A DNA stretch of 7,418 nucleotides from Bacteroidales bacterium. Its GTDB lineage: Bacteria > Bacteroidota > Bacteroidia > Bacteroidales > Bacteroidaceae. Shown here piece by piece: positions 1 to 6,221 of the stretch. Each line of letters starts with the position of its first letter. Positions within the stretch are counted from its first letter, which is position 1. The DNA is taken from contig SFID01000126.1 of the NCBI GenBank assembly GCA_004555425.1, forward strand, positions 1 through 7,418, in the 5' to 3' direction. The notes under the pieces are model-generated. The model was not told the origin of the DNA and ran no database searches. It saw only the letters and a list, made by a program, of their open reading frames with translations. The position numbers and the translations under genes were made by a program.

Positions 1-93
1 TTATTGTCTCAAAACGGAAATCGGGAAAAATGCAGCCTAACCTAAAAAAACTTTGGTTTTTGCTTGGTCATTAACATAAAAAGCAACGTGTGG
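1..93. repeat. Left arm of 93-bp perfect inverted repeat
   Basis: Every base from 1 to 93 is the reverse complement of 7320-7412 (position p matches 7413-p); identity stops at position 94. The arm is AT-rich, has a run of seven A's followed by CTTTGG, and ends with GCAACGTGTGG. It encodes nothing recognisable. The window begins exactly inside the arm, so its outer boundary on this side is unknown. It could be the end of a mobile or dispersed repeat element, or a repeat at which an assembly contig stopped. Confidence 0.95.
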
Positions 94-110
94 CTCCGCC
101 AACTTTGCCA

Positions 111-304
111 GCAGCCAAGGGCTGCGTTGAATCTAGGAAGCCGCAGGCTTCCGTTGAAAATCGATGTTCAAGACTATCGAACTAGCAGCCGAAGGCTGCG
201 TTGAAACTAGGAAGCCGCAGGCTTCCGTTGAAACCTGAAACTAGGAAGCCGCAGGCTTCCGACTGAAACTTGAAACTAGGGAGCAAAGCGACCGTTGAAA
301 CTAA
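111..304. repeat. Array of six short hairpin units with shared linker
   Basis: Hairpins with 6-7 bp stems and 3-base loops follow one another: 111-125 (GCAGCC/GGCTGC, loop AAG), 136-152 (GGAAGCC/GGCTTCC, loop GCA), 185-199 (GCAGCC/GGCTGC, loop GAA), 210-226 and 244-260 (GGAAGCC/GGCTTCC, loop GCA). A degenerate sixth lies at 279-293. Each is introduced by CTAG or a close variant and most are followed by GTTGAAA or a variant. Stem sequences differ between unit types while the fold is kept. A related array lies inverted at 7058-7130. This resembles dispersed intergenic palindromic repeats; a function is not evident. It is not a CRISPR array: there are no constant repeats with unique 30-base spacers. 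Confidence 0.85.
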
Positions 305-338
305 ACAAGGGGAGCGTGCCAAGGCACGCTCCCCTTGT
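305..338 (-). terminator. Rho-independent terminator of the 751-aa gene
   Basis: A perfect 16-bp stem (305-320 with 323-338) closes over a nominal 2-base loop. It lies 17 bases past the stop codon of the leftward gene. Read on the minus strand, the stem is followed by a T-rich stretch (TTTAGTTT). It also separates that gene from the hairpin array beyond. Confidence 0.85.
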
Positions 339-355
339 TGTATGCCCCAAAGGTC

Positions 356-2611
356 CTATCGGGCAATCATCTTGCGCTCGCCCTGAATGTAAATCTGGCC
401 AGGCTGAATACGGCTCACGCGACGGCCGCTGAGGTCGTAGGCATTGCCGTTTGTGCTGGGCTTTTGCAGAACGGCACTATCAATGGTGGAAATCTCGCCA
501 TTGGGGAAACGGATTGCAATCTTGCTCTCCTCGCCCTGCATATTGGCCAGATAGGCACTGTTGGCAGGAATGACGGCTTCGGCAGCAGGCGTGAAGAAGC
601 CCGGCACACCGCCAGCGGTCACGTCGAAGGCGCGATATTGGTTGCAAACGGTCACGTCGCTGCCCAAGTGGATGGGCAGGTAGGTGCCTTTCCAGTTGTT
701 GTCGCTCGCCGCTACGCCTCCTTCGTAGGAAATCTGGAAGACGGCAGCCGTATCTGCGTATTCGTTCATCAGCAGAAGGGGCGTGCCAGCGGGGATAACA
801 CCATTGATTTCCGTGAGGTCAACCACCTTGAGGCCATCCACCTCTTTGAGTGTGGCGGTATAGGCTTTCGTGTAATCGTCATCGGCAATCGTGAGGGCCA
901 CGGGGGCGCACAGGGTGGCGTAACTCTTTGTTCCAGCCACGGTCAAGGGCACCTGGAATGCCTCAGCCTCGCGCAGATACCAATAGGCCTGGCTCGTAGG
1001 ATTCTTGCCCGCACCGAGGCGGTTGCTTGCGTTGGTCGCATCGGGGTTGAAGAAGAGGTAGTTCTCATCGGCGTTGAGCACAATGCGGCAGGCGGGACGA
1101 TTCTCCGTGCCAACGACGTCAAGGATTTCCACGTGAGCAGGCACCACGTCGGAGTTGAGTTTGCCATAAGTGTTGAAGCCATAGCCAGCATTGGTATTCA
1201 TCAGTCCCCTGTCGGTGAACTGCCACAGACCAGCGAAGTCGGCATTATCGCTAATGTAGCCCGTCAGGACGGTAGTGTTGGGCAGTTCGCGGTAAGTGAG
1301 GTCGGACGTCGAGAGCATATAGTGGTCGTAGTCGAATAGTTCGATGAAATAATACTTCTGGGGGTCGAGGGCAATGCGTCCCTTGCCTGCAAAGATGTCG
1401 TCAAAGGTAATCTCGCCCTCTTGACCCTGGGTGTAAGCGCCCACGTAGCGGGCGGCAGGGAACTCACTGAGAATCTGGTGCACCACGCCTTCGCGCTGGT
1501 TGCACAGGTCGGTAGCGTTCTGGCTGAAGAGGACGCCATTCTTGGATAACTGGAGGTAGAGTTCCTCGCCGCGCACCTGCATCTTATAGACGCCATCAGC
1601 GAAGAGGAAATCAAGCACGGTGGCCTCCTCGGCCTTTTCGGTCCATCCCACGTTGGTATCGGAGTGGCGCAGATACTTGTTGTCGTGACGCTGGAAGGTG
1701 AAGCCGTTGTACCAGTCGCCCCCGGCCTTCACGGCATAGCGCTTTGTGGCATCGGCATAGTAATCGGTGTAGAAGAAGAGAGTAGCTGCGCTGTTGCCCA
1801 CGGCGCTCCACACGCCAATCTCCAAGGGGAAACCCTCGGCATAGCCCGTCTTGACGTAGTAGTCGCCAGCGGTGGCTACGGCATCGGCATCTACGGGCTG
1901 GGTGAAGGCAGCATCTGTAAAGTAGGTAGCCGTCACATAGCCAGGCAGGGCAGCGAGGGCGGACACGGTGGAGGTGCCATCGGCTTCGCTAGCCTTGGCC
2001 ACCTGATTGAGGGCCGTTCCCGCAGCGTCGTAGTAGTAGAAGTTGGCCGTAGTGGTGGTGGCGGGCTGCTCAATGGCGAAGATTTTGTACGTAGTTGAGC
2101 GCGTGCTACTATTAGCCCACATCTTATTGCTCTTGGCATCGTCGTTGACATAGTTGTTGCCCGTCTTGAAGGCCCAGGCATCGCCCACCTGTTCGAGAGT
2201 AATATCGAGAGCGGTGGCGGAAGTCTTCACCTGTCCATCGGCTTGCTTGCCCCAGTAGTAGCCTCCGCGGTTTTGAATGCGGAAGGTGCCATTATCGGCA
2301 GCCTCAAACTTGAAATAATAGTAATGGGAGTTATTGACGGTACCCGCCAGAAGCATGGCGGCATCCGTTTGCGTATTGCCAGCGGGGCGCACCCAAGCAC
2401 CCTCGCCTGTAACGCCGTTGCTGAAGACGAACTGGGTAGGCTTTCCACCCTCAATGATTTGAATAAGGTACTCGGTCGTACCATCGGTCTTGATTTGGCT
2501 GGTTTCGGTGACTTCTTTCGCCACGTAGTCTTTGTACTCCTGCGCGGAGATTTCTGCGGAGCCTGCCAGCAGTGCCAACAAACAAAGCAGCGTCCATAGG
2601 TTGCGTTTCAT
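356..2611 (-). CDS. Secreted surface protein with C-terminal sorting-like tail, function unknown
   Basis: This 751-aa protein starts with a clear signal peptide (MKRNLW, then a Leu-rich core; likely cleavage after ISA near residue 23). The body is rich in Tyr, Thr and Ala and looks all-beta. Segments around residues 110-155 and 305-370 (for example NKYLRHSD) resemble ricin/beta-trefoil-like repeats; this is only a resemblance. Residues about 550-700 look like a domain common near the C-termini of Bacteroidales surface proteins (SYATLCAPVALT, then GVIPAGTPLLLMNE). The tail has YDLSGRRV at 725-732, then IYIQGE and a basic end, like T9SS (Por) sorting tails. No catalytic motif was recognised. 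The first ATG is used; its leader lacks a Shine-Dalgarno, as usual in this phylum. It is divergent from the GH20 gene, so a glycan-binding role is possible but inferred. Confidence 0.88.
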   Translation of the reverse strand: MKRNLWTLLCLLALLAGSAEISAQEYKDYVAKEVTETSQIKTDGTTEYLIQIIEGGKPTQFVFSNGVTGEGAWVRPAGNTQTDAAMLLAGTVNNSHYYYFKFEAADNGTFRIQNRGGYYWGKQADGQVKTSATALDITLEQVGDAWAFKTGNNYVNDDAKSNKMWANSSTRSTTYKIFAIEQPATTTTANFYYYDAAGTALNQVAKASEADGTSTVSALAALPGYVTATYFTDAAFTQPVDADAVATAGDYYVKTGYAEGFPLEIGVWSAVGNSAATLFFYTDYYADATKRYAVKAGGDWYNGFTFQRHDNKYLRHSDTNVGWTEKAEEATVLDFLFADGVYKMQVRGEELYLQLSKNGVLFSQNATDLCNQREGVVHQILSEFPAARYVGAYTQGQEGEITFDDIFAGKGRIALDPQKYYFIELFDYDHYMLSTSDLTYRELPNTTVLTGYISDNADFAGLWQFTDRGLMNTNAGYGFNTYGKLNSDVVPAHVEILDVVGTENRPACRIVLNADENYLFFNPDATNASNRLGAGKNPTSQAYWYLREAEAFQVPLTVAGTKSYATLCAPVALTIADDDYTKAYTATLKEVDGLKVVDLTEINGVIPAGTPLLLMNEYADTAAVFQISYEGGVAASDNNWKGTYLPIHLGSDVTVCNQYRAFDVTAGGVPGFFTPAAEAVIPANSAYLANMQGEESKIAIRFPNGEISTIDSAVLQKPSTNGNAYDLSGRRVSRIQPGQIYIQGERKMIAR

Positions 2612-2680
2612 GATTGTTTTGTAATGGTATTTTGTTAGTTTAGTAGGTGTAAAAAGGGCACAGCCCGTTTATTTCGGCCG

Positions 2681-2712
2681 CTAAAATAGTACATTTTAAT
2701 CACGCGACCAAA
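2681..2712 (-). promoter_or_regulatory. Bacteroidetes-type promoter for the 751-aa gene
   Basis: On the minus strand, TTTG (2709-2712) is followed after 20 bases by TATTTTAG (2681-2688), which matches the TAnnTTTG consensus except at the seventh base. Transcription would start near 2675, giving a leader of about 65 bases. Confidence 0.6.
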
Positions 2713-2715
2713 GAA

Positions 2716-2737
2716 AATCCTAAAAACTGTTAGGATT
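2716..2737. promoter_or_regulatory. Palindrome just upstream of the leftward promoter
   Basis: AATCCTA (2716-2722) and TAGGATT (2731-2737) form a 7-bp perfect inverted repeat around 8 bases. It sits immediately upstream of the -33 box of the leftward promoter, where an activator site would lie. No regulator is encoded in the window, so an operator role is inferred only from position. Confidence 0.35.
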
Positions 2738-2749
2738 GTTCAGCAGACT

Positions 2750-2771
2750 GGGAGATGGGCGGGGCGGAGGG
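2750..2771 (+). other. G-quadruplex motif in a purine-rich tract
   Basis: Four G-runs (2750-2752, 2757-2759, 2761-2764, 2769-2771) are separated by loops of 4, 1 and 4 bases, a canonical G3+ pattern. The surrounding 2745-2822 is strongly G/A-biased on the plus strand. It lies between the two divergent promoters. Folding in vivo is not shown by sequence. Confidence 0.45.
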
Positions 2772-2830
2772 AGGCGGCGGATGGTGGCAGAGGGAGAGCG
2801 AGGCGAAACAATGGGAGGGCAAAACATGGC

Positions 2831-2851
2831 CAGCGCGCCTCAGGCGCGCTG
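2831..2851. repeat. GC-rich 9-bp hairpin
   Basis: CAGCGCGCC (2831-2839) pairs perfectly with GGCGCGCTG (2843-2851) around the loop TCA. The design, a perfect stem with a 3-base loop, matches the hairpin units at both window ends, but the CTAG and GTTGAAA linkers are absent. It lies about 240 bases before the hexosaminidase start and has no T-run, so it is not a typical terminator. Confidence 0.6.
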
Positions 2852-2875
2852 CATAATACGCCCGCGCCGCGCACA

Positions 2876-3034
2876 AGGAGGCGGCTCGGACAAGCAAAGG
2901 CGAAAAACTTCGTCTTTCGCTTTGCTCGTCTCTCGCCTTTCACTACCTTTACATAAGGTAGGAGGCGGCTCGGACGAGCAAAGGCGAAAAACTTCGTCTT
3001 TCGCTTTGCTCGTCTCTCGCCTTTCACTACCTTT
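2876..3034 (+). repeat. Tandem 75-bp direct repeat carrying a promoter
   Basis: Copies at 2876-2950 and 2960-3034 are offset by 84 bases and differ at one base (A2892 versus G2976); a 9-base spacer separates them. Each copy contains an inverted repeat, in copy 2 an 11-bp arm 2973-2983/3004-3014 extended by 2985-2989/2999-3003 after one bulged G. An alternative pairing, AAAGGCGA (2980-2987) with TCGCCTTT (3017-3024), shares bases with that stem. The A-to-G difference makes the copy-2 stem perfect. Each copy also holds the -33 box and most of the -7 box of the GH20 promoter. Reading frames across the repeat are low-complexity and judged spurious. Confidence 0.9.
2921..2951 (+). promoter_or_regulatory. 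Upstream, weaker copy of the GH20 promoter
   Basis: TTTG (2921-2924), a 19-base gap and TACCTTTA (2944-2951) repeat the downstream promoter exactly except that the last base of the -7 box is A rather than the consensus G. It may be a weak second promoter or an inactive remnant of the duplication. Confidence 0.35.
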
Positions 3035-3035
3035 G
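3005..3035 (+). promoter_or_regulatory. Promoter of the GH20 gene
   Basis: TTTG (3005-3008), exactly 19 bases, then TACCTTTG (3028-3035) is a full match to the Bacteroidetes TTTG/TAnnTTTG promoter. Transcription would start near 3041, giving a leader of about 40 bases before the ATG at 3080. The -33 box lies in the descending arm of the repeat's hairpin, and the final G of the -7 box is the first base after the 75-bp repeat. Confidence 0.75.
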
Positions 3036-3079
3036 TCCATGCACTAATACGCCTATTATATAATAACCCCAAAAATACT

Positions 3080-5416
3080 ATGAAGATCCCCTCTTTCCGC
3101 ACCGCCATCGCGGCCCTGTTTCTTGCATCCGCTTCGTGGAATGCCGCTGCCCAGACTGCAGACTTCCGCATCGTGCCCCTGCCCAACCAAGTGCGCACCA
3201 CGCAGCAGGCTCCCTTTAGTCTGACGGCCCAAACCGTGATTGTTTATCCCAAAGGCAATGCCGAGATGCAGCGCAATGCCCGTTTCCTAGCCGACTACCT
3301 AGCACAGGCCACTGGTTTGCAACTCAAACAAACCACCAAAGCCAAAGCTGGTGTGTCGGCTATCTTTCTCTCTGCTGACCTCCAGCACAAGAATCCCGAG
3401 GCATACCGCCTCAGCGTGACGGCTGACGGCATCCGCATTCAGGGAGCCAGTGCTGCAGGTGCCTTCTACGGCATCCAGACCCTGCGCAAAGCCGTTGCAC
3501 CCGCAGGAAAAGCTGCGCGCATCAGCGTGCCCGCCGTGGAGATTGCGGACTACCCACGCTTCAGTTACCGCGGAGCCCATCTGGACGTGTCGCGCCACTT
3601 CGTGACGAAGGACAGCGTATTGCGGTTCATCGATATGCTTGCCCTCCACAACATCAACCGAATGCACTGGCACATCACCGACGACCAGGGATGGCGCATC
3701 GAAATCAAGAAATACCCGCGTCTGACGCAGGTGGGCAGCTACCGCCCCGAAACGGTCATTGGTCACAATTCGGGCAAATATGACGGCCGCCCGCACGAGG
3801 GCTTCTATACGCAGCGCGACATCCGCGAGGTGGTGGACTACGCCCGCCAACGCCACATCACCATCATTCCCGAAATCGACCTGCCAGGACACATGCAGGC
3901 TGCTCTGGCGGCCTATCCGCACCTCGGCTGTACGGGTGGACCATACGAGGTGTGGAAGATTTGGGGCGTTTCGGACGATGTGCTCTGCGCAGGCAACGAC
4001 ACCGTGCTCCGCTTCATTGACGATGTGCTCACGGAGGTGGCCGCCCTGTTCCCCTCTGAATATATCCACGTGGGCGGCGATGAATGCCCGAAGACGCGTT
4101 GGAAGAGTTGTCCGAAATGTCAGGCCCGCATCCAGCGCGAAGGTCTGCAAGCCGATGGCAAACACTCGGCAGAGGAACGCCTGCAAAGTTATGTCATCCG
4201 CCATGCGGCCCAACATCTGGCCAGCCTCGGCCGCAAGATGATTGGTTGGGACGAGACGCTGGAAGGCGGACTGGCCGAAGGTGCCACGGTGATGTCGTGG
4301 CGCGGCGAAGCGGGCGGTGTGGAGGCTGCACGCATGGGACACGATGTCATCATGACGCCCAACACGTACCTCTACTTCGACTACTACCAAACGGCCAATA
4401 CGGCCGAAGAACCAGAAGCCATCGGCGGTTGTCTGCCTCTGGCTCTGGTGTATTCCTACGACCCGTTGCCAAAATCACTCACGTCGGAGCAGGCACAACA
4501 TATCATTGGTGTGCAGGCCAACCTTTGGACGGAGTATATGCCCACCTATCGGCAAATGGAATATATGGAGTTGCCGCGCATGGCTGCCCTTTGCGAAATT
4601 CAATGGACGGAACAGGCGCAGCGCAACTACGGAGATTTCCGCCAGCGTCTGCCGCGCTTCATCCAGGTGTACGACCAGCAGGGCTACAACTACGCCAAGC
4701 ACGTCTTTGATGTGGAGGCGAAATACAGCCTAGCCCCTGCGCGCCACGCCATCGTGGCCGACCTCGCCACCATCGACAATGCCGAAATCCGCTATACCCT
4801 TGACGGCAGCGAACCGACCCAGCAGAGCGCGCGCTACAACGGACCGCTCGACATCACCCGCACCGCCAAACTGCAGGCCCGCGCCTTCCGCCCCAACACG
4901 GGTGCCTCGCGCCTGTTGCAAGAGAATTTCCATTTCAGCAAGGCCACAGGCTGCGCCGTCACCCTCCTGCAACAACCCCACAGCCAATATACCTATGACG
5001 GCCCGCGCATGCTGACAGACGGCATGTGGGGAGAGGCCAGTCCCTTCAACTCGGGCCGATGGATTGCCTTTAGCGGCACAGACCTGGAAGCGGTCATTGA
5101 CCTCGGCACGGAGATGGAGGTGAGCCGCGTGGGCTACAACGCACATGTGCTCAAGAGTTACTGGATTATGCTCGACCGCGGCGTAGAAATCAGCCTGTCC
5201 TGCGATGGTGAGAACTACCAGAGCGTATATAAAGAGGACAAACCCGCCATACAGGAGAGCGATCCCGACAAGGTGTACACCTGCATGTACACATTCCCGG
5301 CCACCCGCGCCCGTTTTGTCAAGGTGAAGGCGCTCAGCGAGCACTCCCTGCCCTCCTGGCACGGCGCAAAGGGCAAAGAGGGATTCCTCTTCGTGGATGA
5401 AATCATGGTGGAATAA
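3080..5416 (+). CDS. GH20 beta-N-acetylhexosaminidase, secreted
   Basis: This 778-aa enzyme should release terminal GlcNAc or GalNAc from glycans such as mucin, N-glycans or chitooligosaccharides, with substrate-assisted retaining catalysis (family knowledge). Visible parts: signal peptide (residues 1 to about 25, cleavage near AAAQ, no lipobox Cys); N-terminal GH20b-type domain (about 28-155); catalytic barrel (about 160-515) with substrate Arg in YRGAHLD (R164), HWHITDDQGW (196-205), the catalytic pair D334-E335 in HVGGDE, GWDE (W390) and NLWTE (W483). Next is a chitobiase C-terminal-like beta domain (about 555-615, RYTLDGSEPT), then an F5/8-type C (CBM32-like) module (about 635-778, FVKVKA). 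All key residues are present. The ATG is the first after the promoter and gives the signal peptide. The gene is monocistronic, closed by a terminator. The exact substrate cannot be told; no T9SS tail is present. Confidence 0.96.
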   Translation: MKIPSFRTAIAALFLASASWNAAAQTADFRIVPLPNQVRTTQQAPFSLTAQTVIVYPKGNAEMQRNARFLADYLAQATGLQLKQTTKAKAGVSAIFLSADLQHKNPEAYRLSVTADGIRIQGASAAGAFYGIQTLRKAVAPAGKAARISVPAVEIADYPRFSYRGAHLDVSRHFVTKDSVLRFIDMLALHNINRMHWHITDDQGWRIEIKKYPRLTQVGSYRPETVIGHNSGKYDGRPHEGFYTQRDIREVVDYARQRHITIIPEIDLPGHMQAALAAYPHLGCTGGPYEVWKIWGVSDDVLCAGNDTVLRFIDDVLTEVAALFPSEYIHVGGDECPKTRWKSCPKCQARIQREGLQADGKHSAEERLQSYVIRHAAQHLASLGRKMIGWDETLEGGLAEGATVMSWRGEAGGVEAARMGHDVIMTPNTYLYFDYYQTANTAEEPEAIGGCLPLALVYSYDPLPKSLTSEQAQHIIGVQANLWTEYMPTYRQMEYMELPRMAALCEIQWTEQAQRNYGDFRQRLPRFIQVYDQQGYNYAKHVFDVEAKYSLAPARHAIVADLATIDNAEIRYTLDGSEPTQQSARYNGPLDITRTAKLQARAFRPNTGASRLLQENFHFSKATGCAVTLLQQPHSQYTYDGPRMLTDGMWGEASPFNSGRWIAFSGTDLEAVIDLGTEMEVSRVGYNAHVLKSYWIMLDRGVEISLSCDGENYQSVYKEDKPAIQESDPDKVYTCMYTFPATRARFVKVKALSEHSLPSWHGAKGKEGFLFVDEIMVE

Positions 5417-5434
5417 CCCACAATTATACTATGG

Positions 5435-5478
5435 GAAGGGCAAAACCAGAAAAACGCTTATTCTGGGTTTTGCCCTTC
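5435..5478 (+). terminator. Rho-independent terminator of the GH20 gene
   Basis: GAAGGGCAAAAC..CAGA (from 5435) pairs with TCTGGGTTTTGCCCTTC (to 5478), about 16 bp with one bulged base around an A-rich loop. It starts 18 bases after the stop codon, and T-rich sequence (TCTCATTTCTTTC) follows. Its 3' arm overlaps the ndk promoter. Confidence 0.85.
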
Positions 5479-5499
5479 TCATTTCTTTCGCTATATTTG
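5469..5499 (+). promoter_or_regulatory. Promoter of ndk
   Basis: TTTG (5469-5472), exactly 19 bases, then TATATTTG (5492-5499) is a perfect TTTG/TAnnTTTG promoter. Transcription would start near 5505, with a leader of about 50 bases. The -33 box is part of the descending arm of the preceding terminator. No Shine-Dalgarno is seen; the bases before the ATG read AAATACT, as they do before the GH20 start. Confidence 0.75.
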
Positions 5500-5553
5500 C
5501 AAGCGGTTATCCTACAAGAAGATAAATCCTTAACCTTATAAATTCCAAATACT

Positions 5554-6021
5554 ATGGCACTAGAAAAAACCCTCGTTCTCCTGAAGCCCTGCACCCTGCA
5601 GCGCGCCCTCGTGGGAGAAATCACCAACATCTTCGAGCGCAAGGGCCTCCGCATCTGCGGCATGAAGATGATGCAGCTGACCGATGAGATTCTCAGCGAG
5701 CACTATGCCCACCTGAGCGAAAAGCCTTTCTTCCAGCGTGTGAAGGATGCCATGATGACGGCTCCCGTCATTGCCCTCTGCCTGGAGGGTGTAGACGCCA
5801 TCGCTGCCGTTCGCGCACTGGCTGGTCCGACCAACGGACGCAACGCTGCCCCCGGCACCATCCGCGGAAGTTATTGCATGAGTTTCCAGGAGAACATCGT
5901 GCACGCCAGCGACTCTCCCGAAACTGCCGAAGTCGAACTGAAACGTTTCTTCCGCCCCGAAGAGATTTTCGACTGGAAGCAAACGACTTTCCCCCGGCTC
6001 TACGCCAACGACGAGTTCTAA
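5554..6021 (+). CDS. ndk: Nucleoside diphosphate kinase
   Basis: This 155-aa cytosolic enzyme moves the gamma phosphate of ATP to other (d)NDPs through a phospho-histidine, balancing nucleotide pools. The catalytic H117 lies in NIVHASDS (family NxxHGSDS). Other active-site positions are intact: K11 (LLKP), Y51, R87 (VRALAG), T93 (GPTN), R104 (PGTIRG) and N114. Length is within or slightly above the usual 140-155. Two motif variants stand out: KPC (residues 11-13) where many members have KPD, and RGS (104-106) where many have RGD; both may be lineage traits, since the catalytic residues remain. It has its own promoter and is followed by a long hairpin, so it is probably transcribed alone. Confidence 0.97.
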   Translation: MALEKTLVLLKPCTLQRALVGEITNIFERKGLRICGMKMMQLTDEILSEHYAHLSEKPFFQRVKDAMMTAPVIALCLEGVDAIAAVRALAGPTNGRNAAPGTIRGSYCMSFQENIVHASDSPETAEVELKRFFRPEEIFDWKQTTFPRLYANDEF

Positions 6022-6055
6022 AGGTAGCCCATACTTTTATTCAAGAAGCATATAC

Positions 6056-6152
6056 AAGAAGTGGTTTCCTCCTGACAGACAGCCAACGCCTTGCACCATC
6101 CTCGGGGACGGCCCTTCGCGTTGCCTGTTCGCCACGTGGGAAACCACTTCTT
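6056..6152 (+). terminator. Long stem between ndk and the glycosyltransferase, possible terminator
   Basis: A perfect 14-bp inverted repeat (6056-6069 with 6139-6152) encloses a second one, 6079-6089 with 6118-6128, pairing 10 of 11 bases. The descending outer arm runs into TTCTTTTG. This could end ndk transcription despite the large fold, or be a structured leader for the next gene. It starts 35 bases after the ndk stop and ends 70 bases before the next start. No known riboswitch was recognised, and no good promoter was found in 6022-6221. Confidence 0.5.
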
Positions 6153-6221
6153 TTGTTGCTGTTCGCCGCTTCCTGCCTCCCTATCCCCGCTCTTTCTCCC
6201 AATCCATTTACCCCCTACCCC

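Noticed and set aside
111..304. CRISPR array
   Set aside because: Repeated parts are short palindromes of differing sequence with 10-30 base linkers that are themselves similar; there are no constant repeats with unique spacers and no cas gene.
335..1339. Long rightward frame (334 aa) opposite the 751-aa gene
   Set aside because: It begins in the terminator hairpin region and runs antisense to a convincing secreted protein; an open antisense frame is expected from codon bias in GC-rich coding DNA.
2736..3047. Rightward 103-aa frame over the G-rich tract and the tandem repeat
   Set aside because: Composition is driven by the repeats and the G/A tract; no start signal or family resemblance, and it spans the mapped promoter motifs.
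2740..3201. Leftward 153-aa frame with an internal repeated basic peptide
   Set aside because: It covers the GH20 promoter and first 120 bases of that gene. The peptide repeat is simply the 75-bp DNA repeat translated, with low-complexity Lys/Arg-rich content and no family match.
3299..4390. Long leftward frame (363 aa) opposite the GH20 gene
   Set aside because: Antisense to the conserved catalytic domain and without recognisable motifs; a codon-bias shadow.
5874..6221. Upstream extension of the glycosyltransferase frame, including a Leu-rich stretch resembling a signal peptide
   Set aside because: It would overlap the end of ndk and translate the long hairpin. The family's N-terminal motif begins right after the ATG at 6222, and the Leu-rich stretch has no in-frame ATG of its own.
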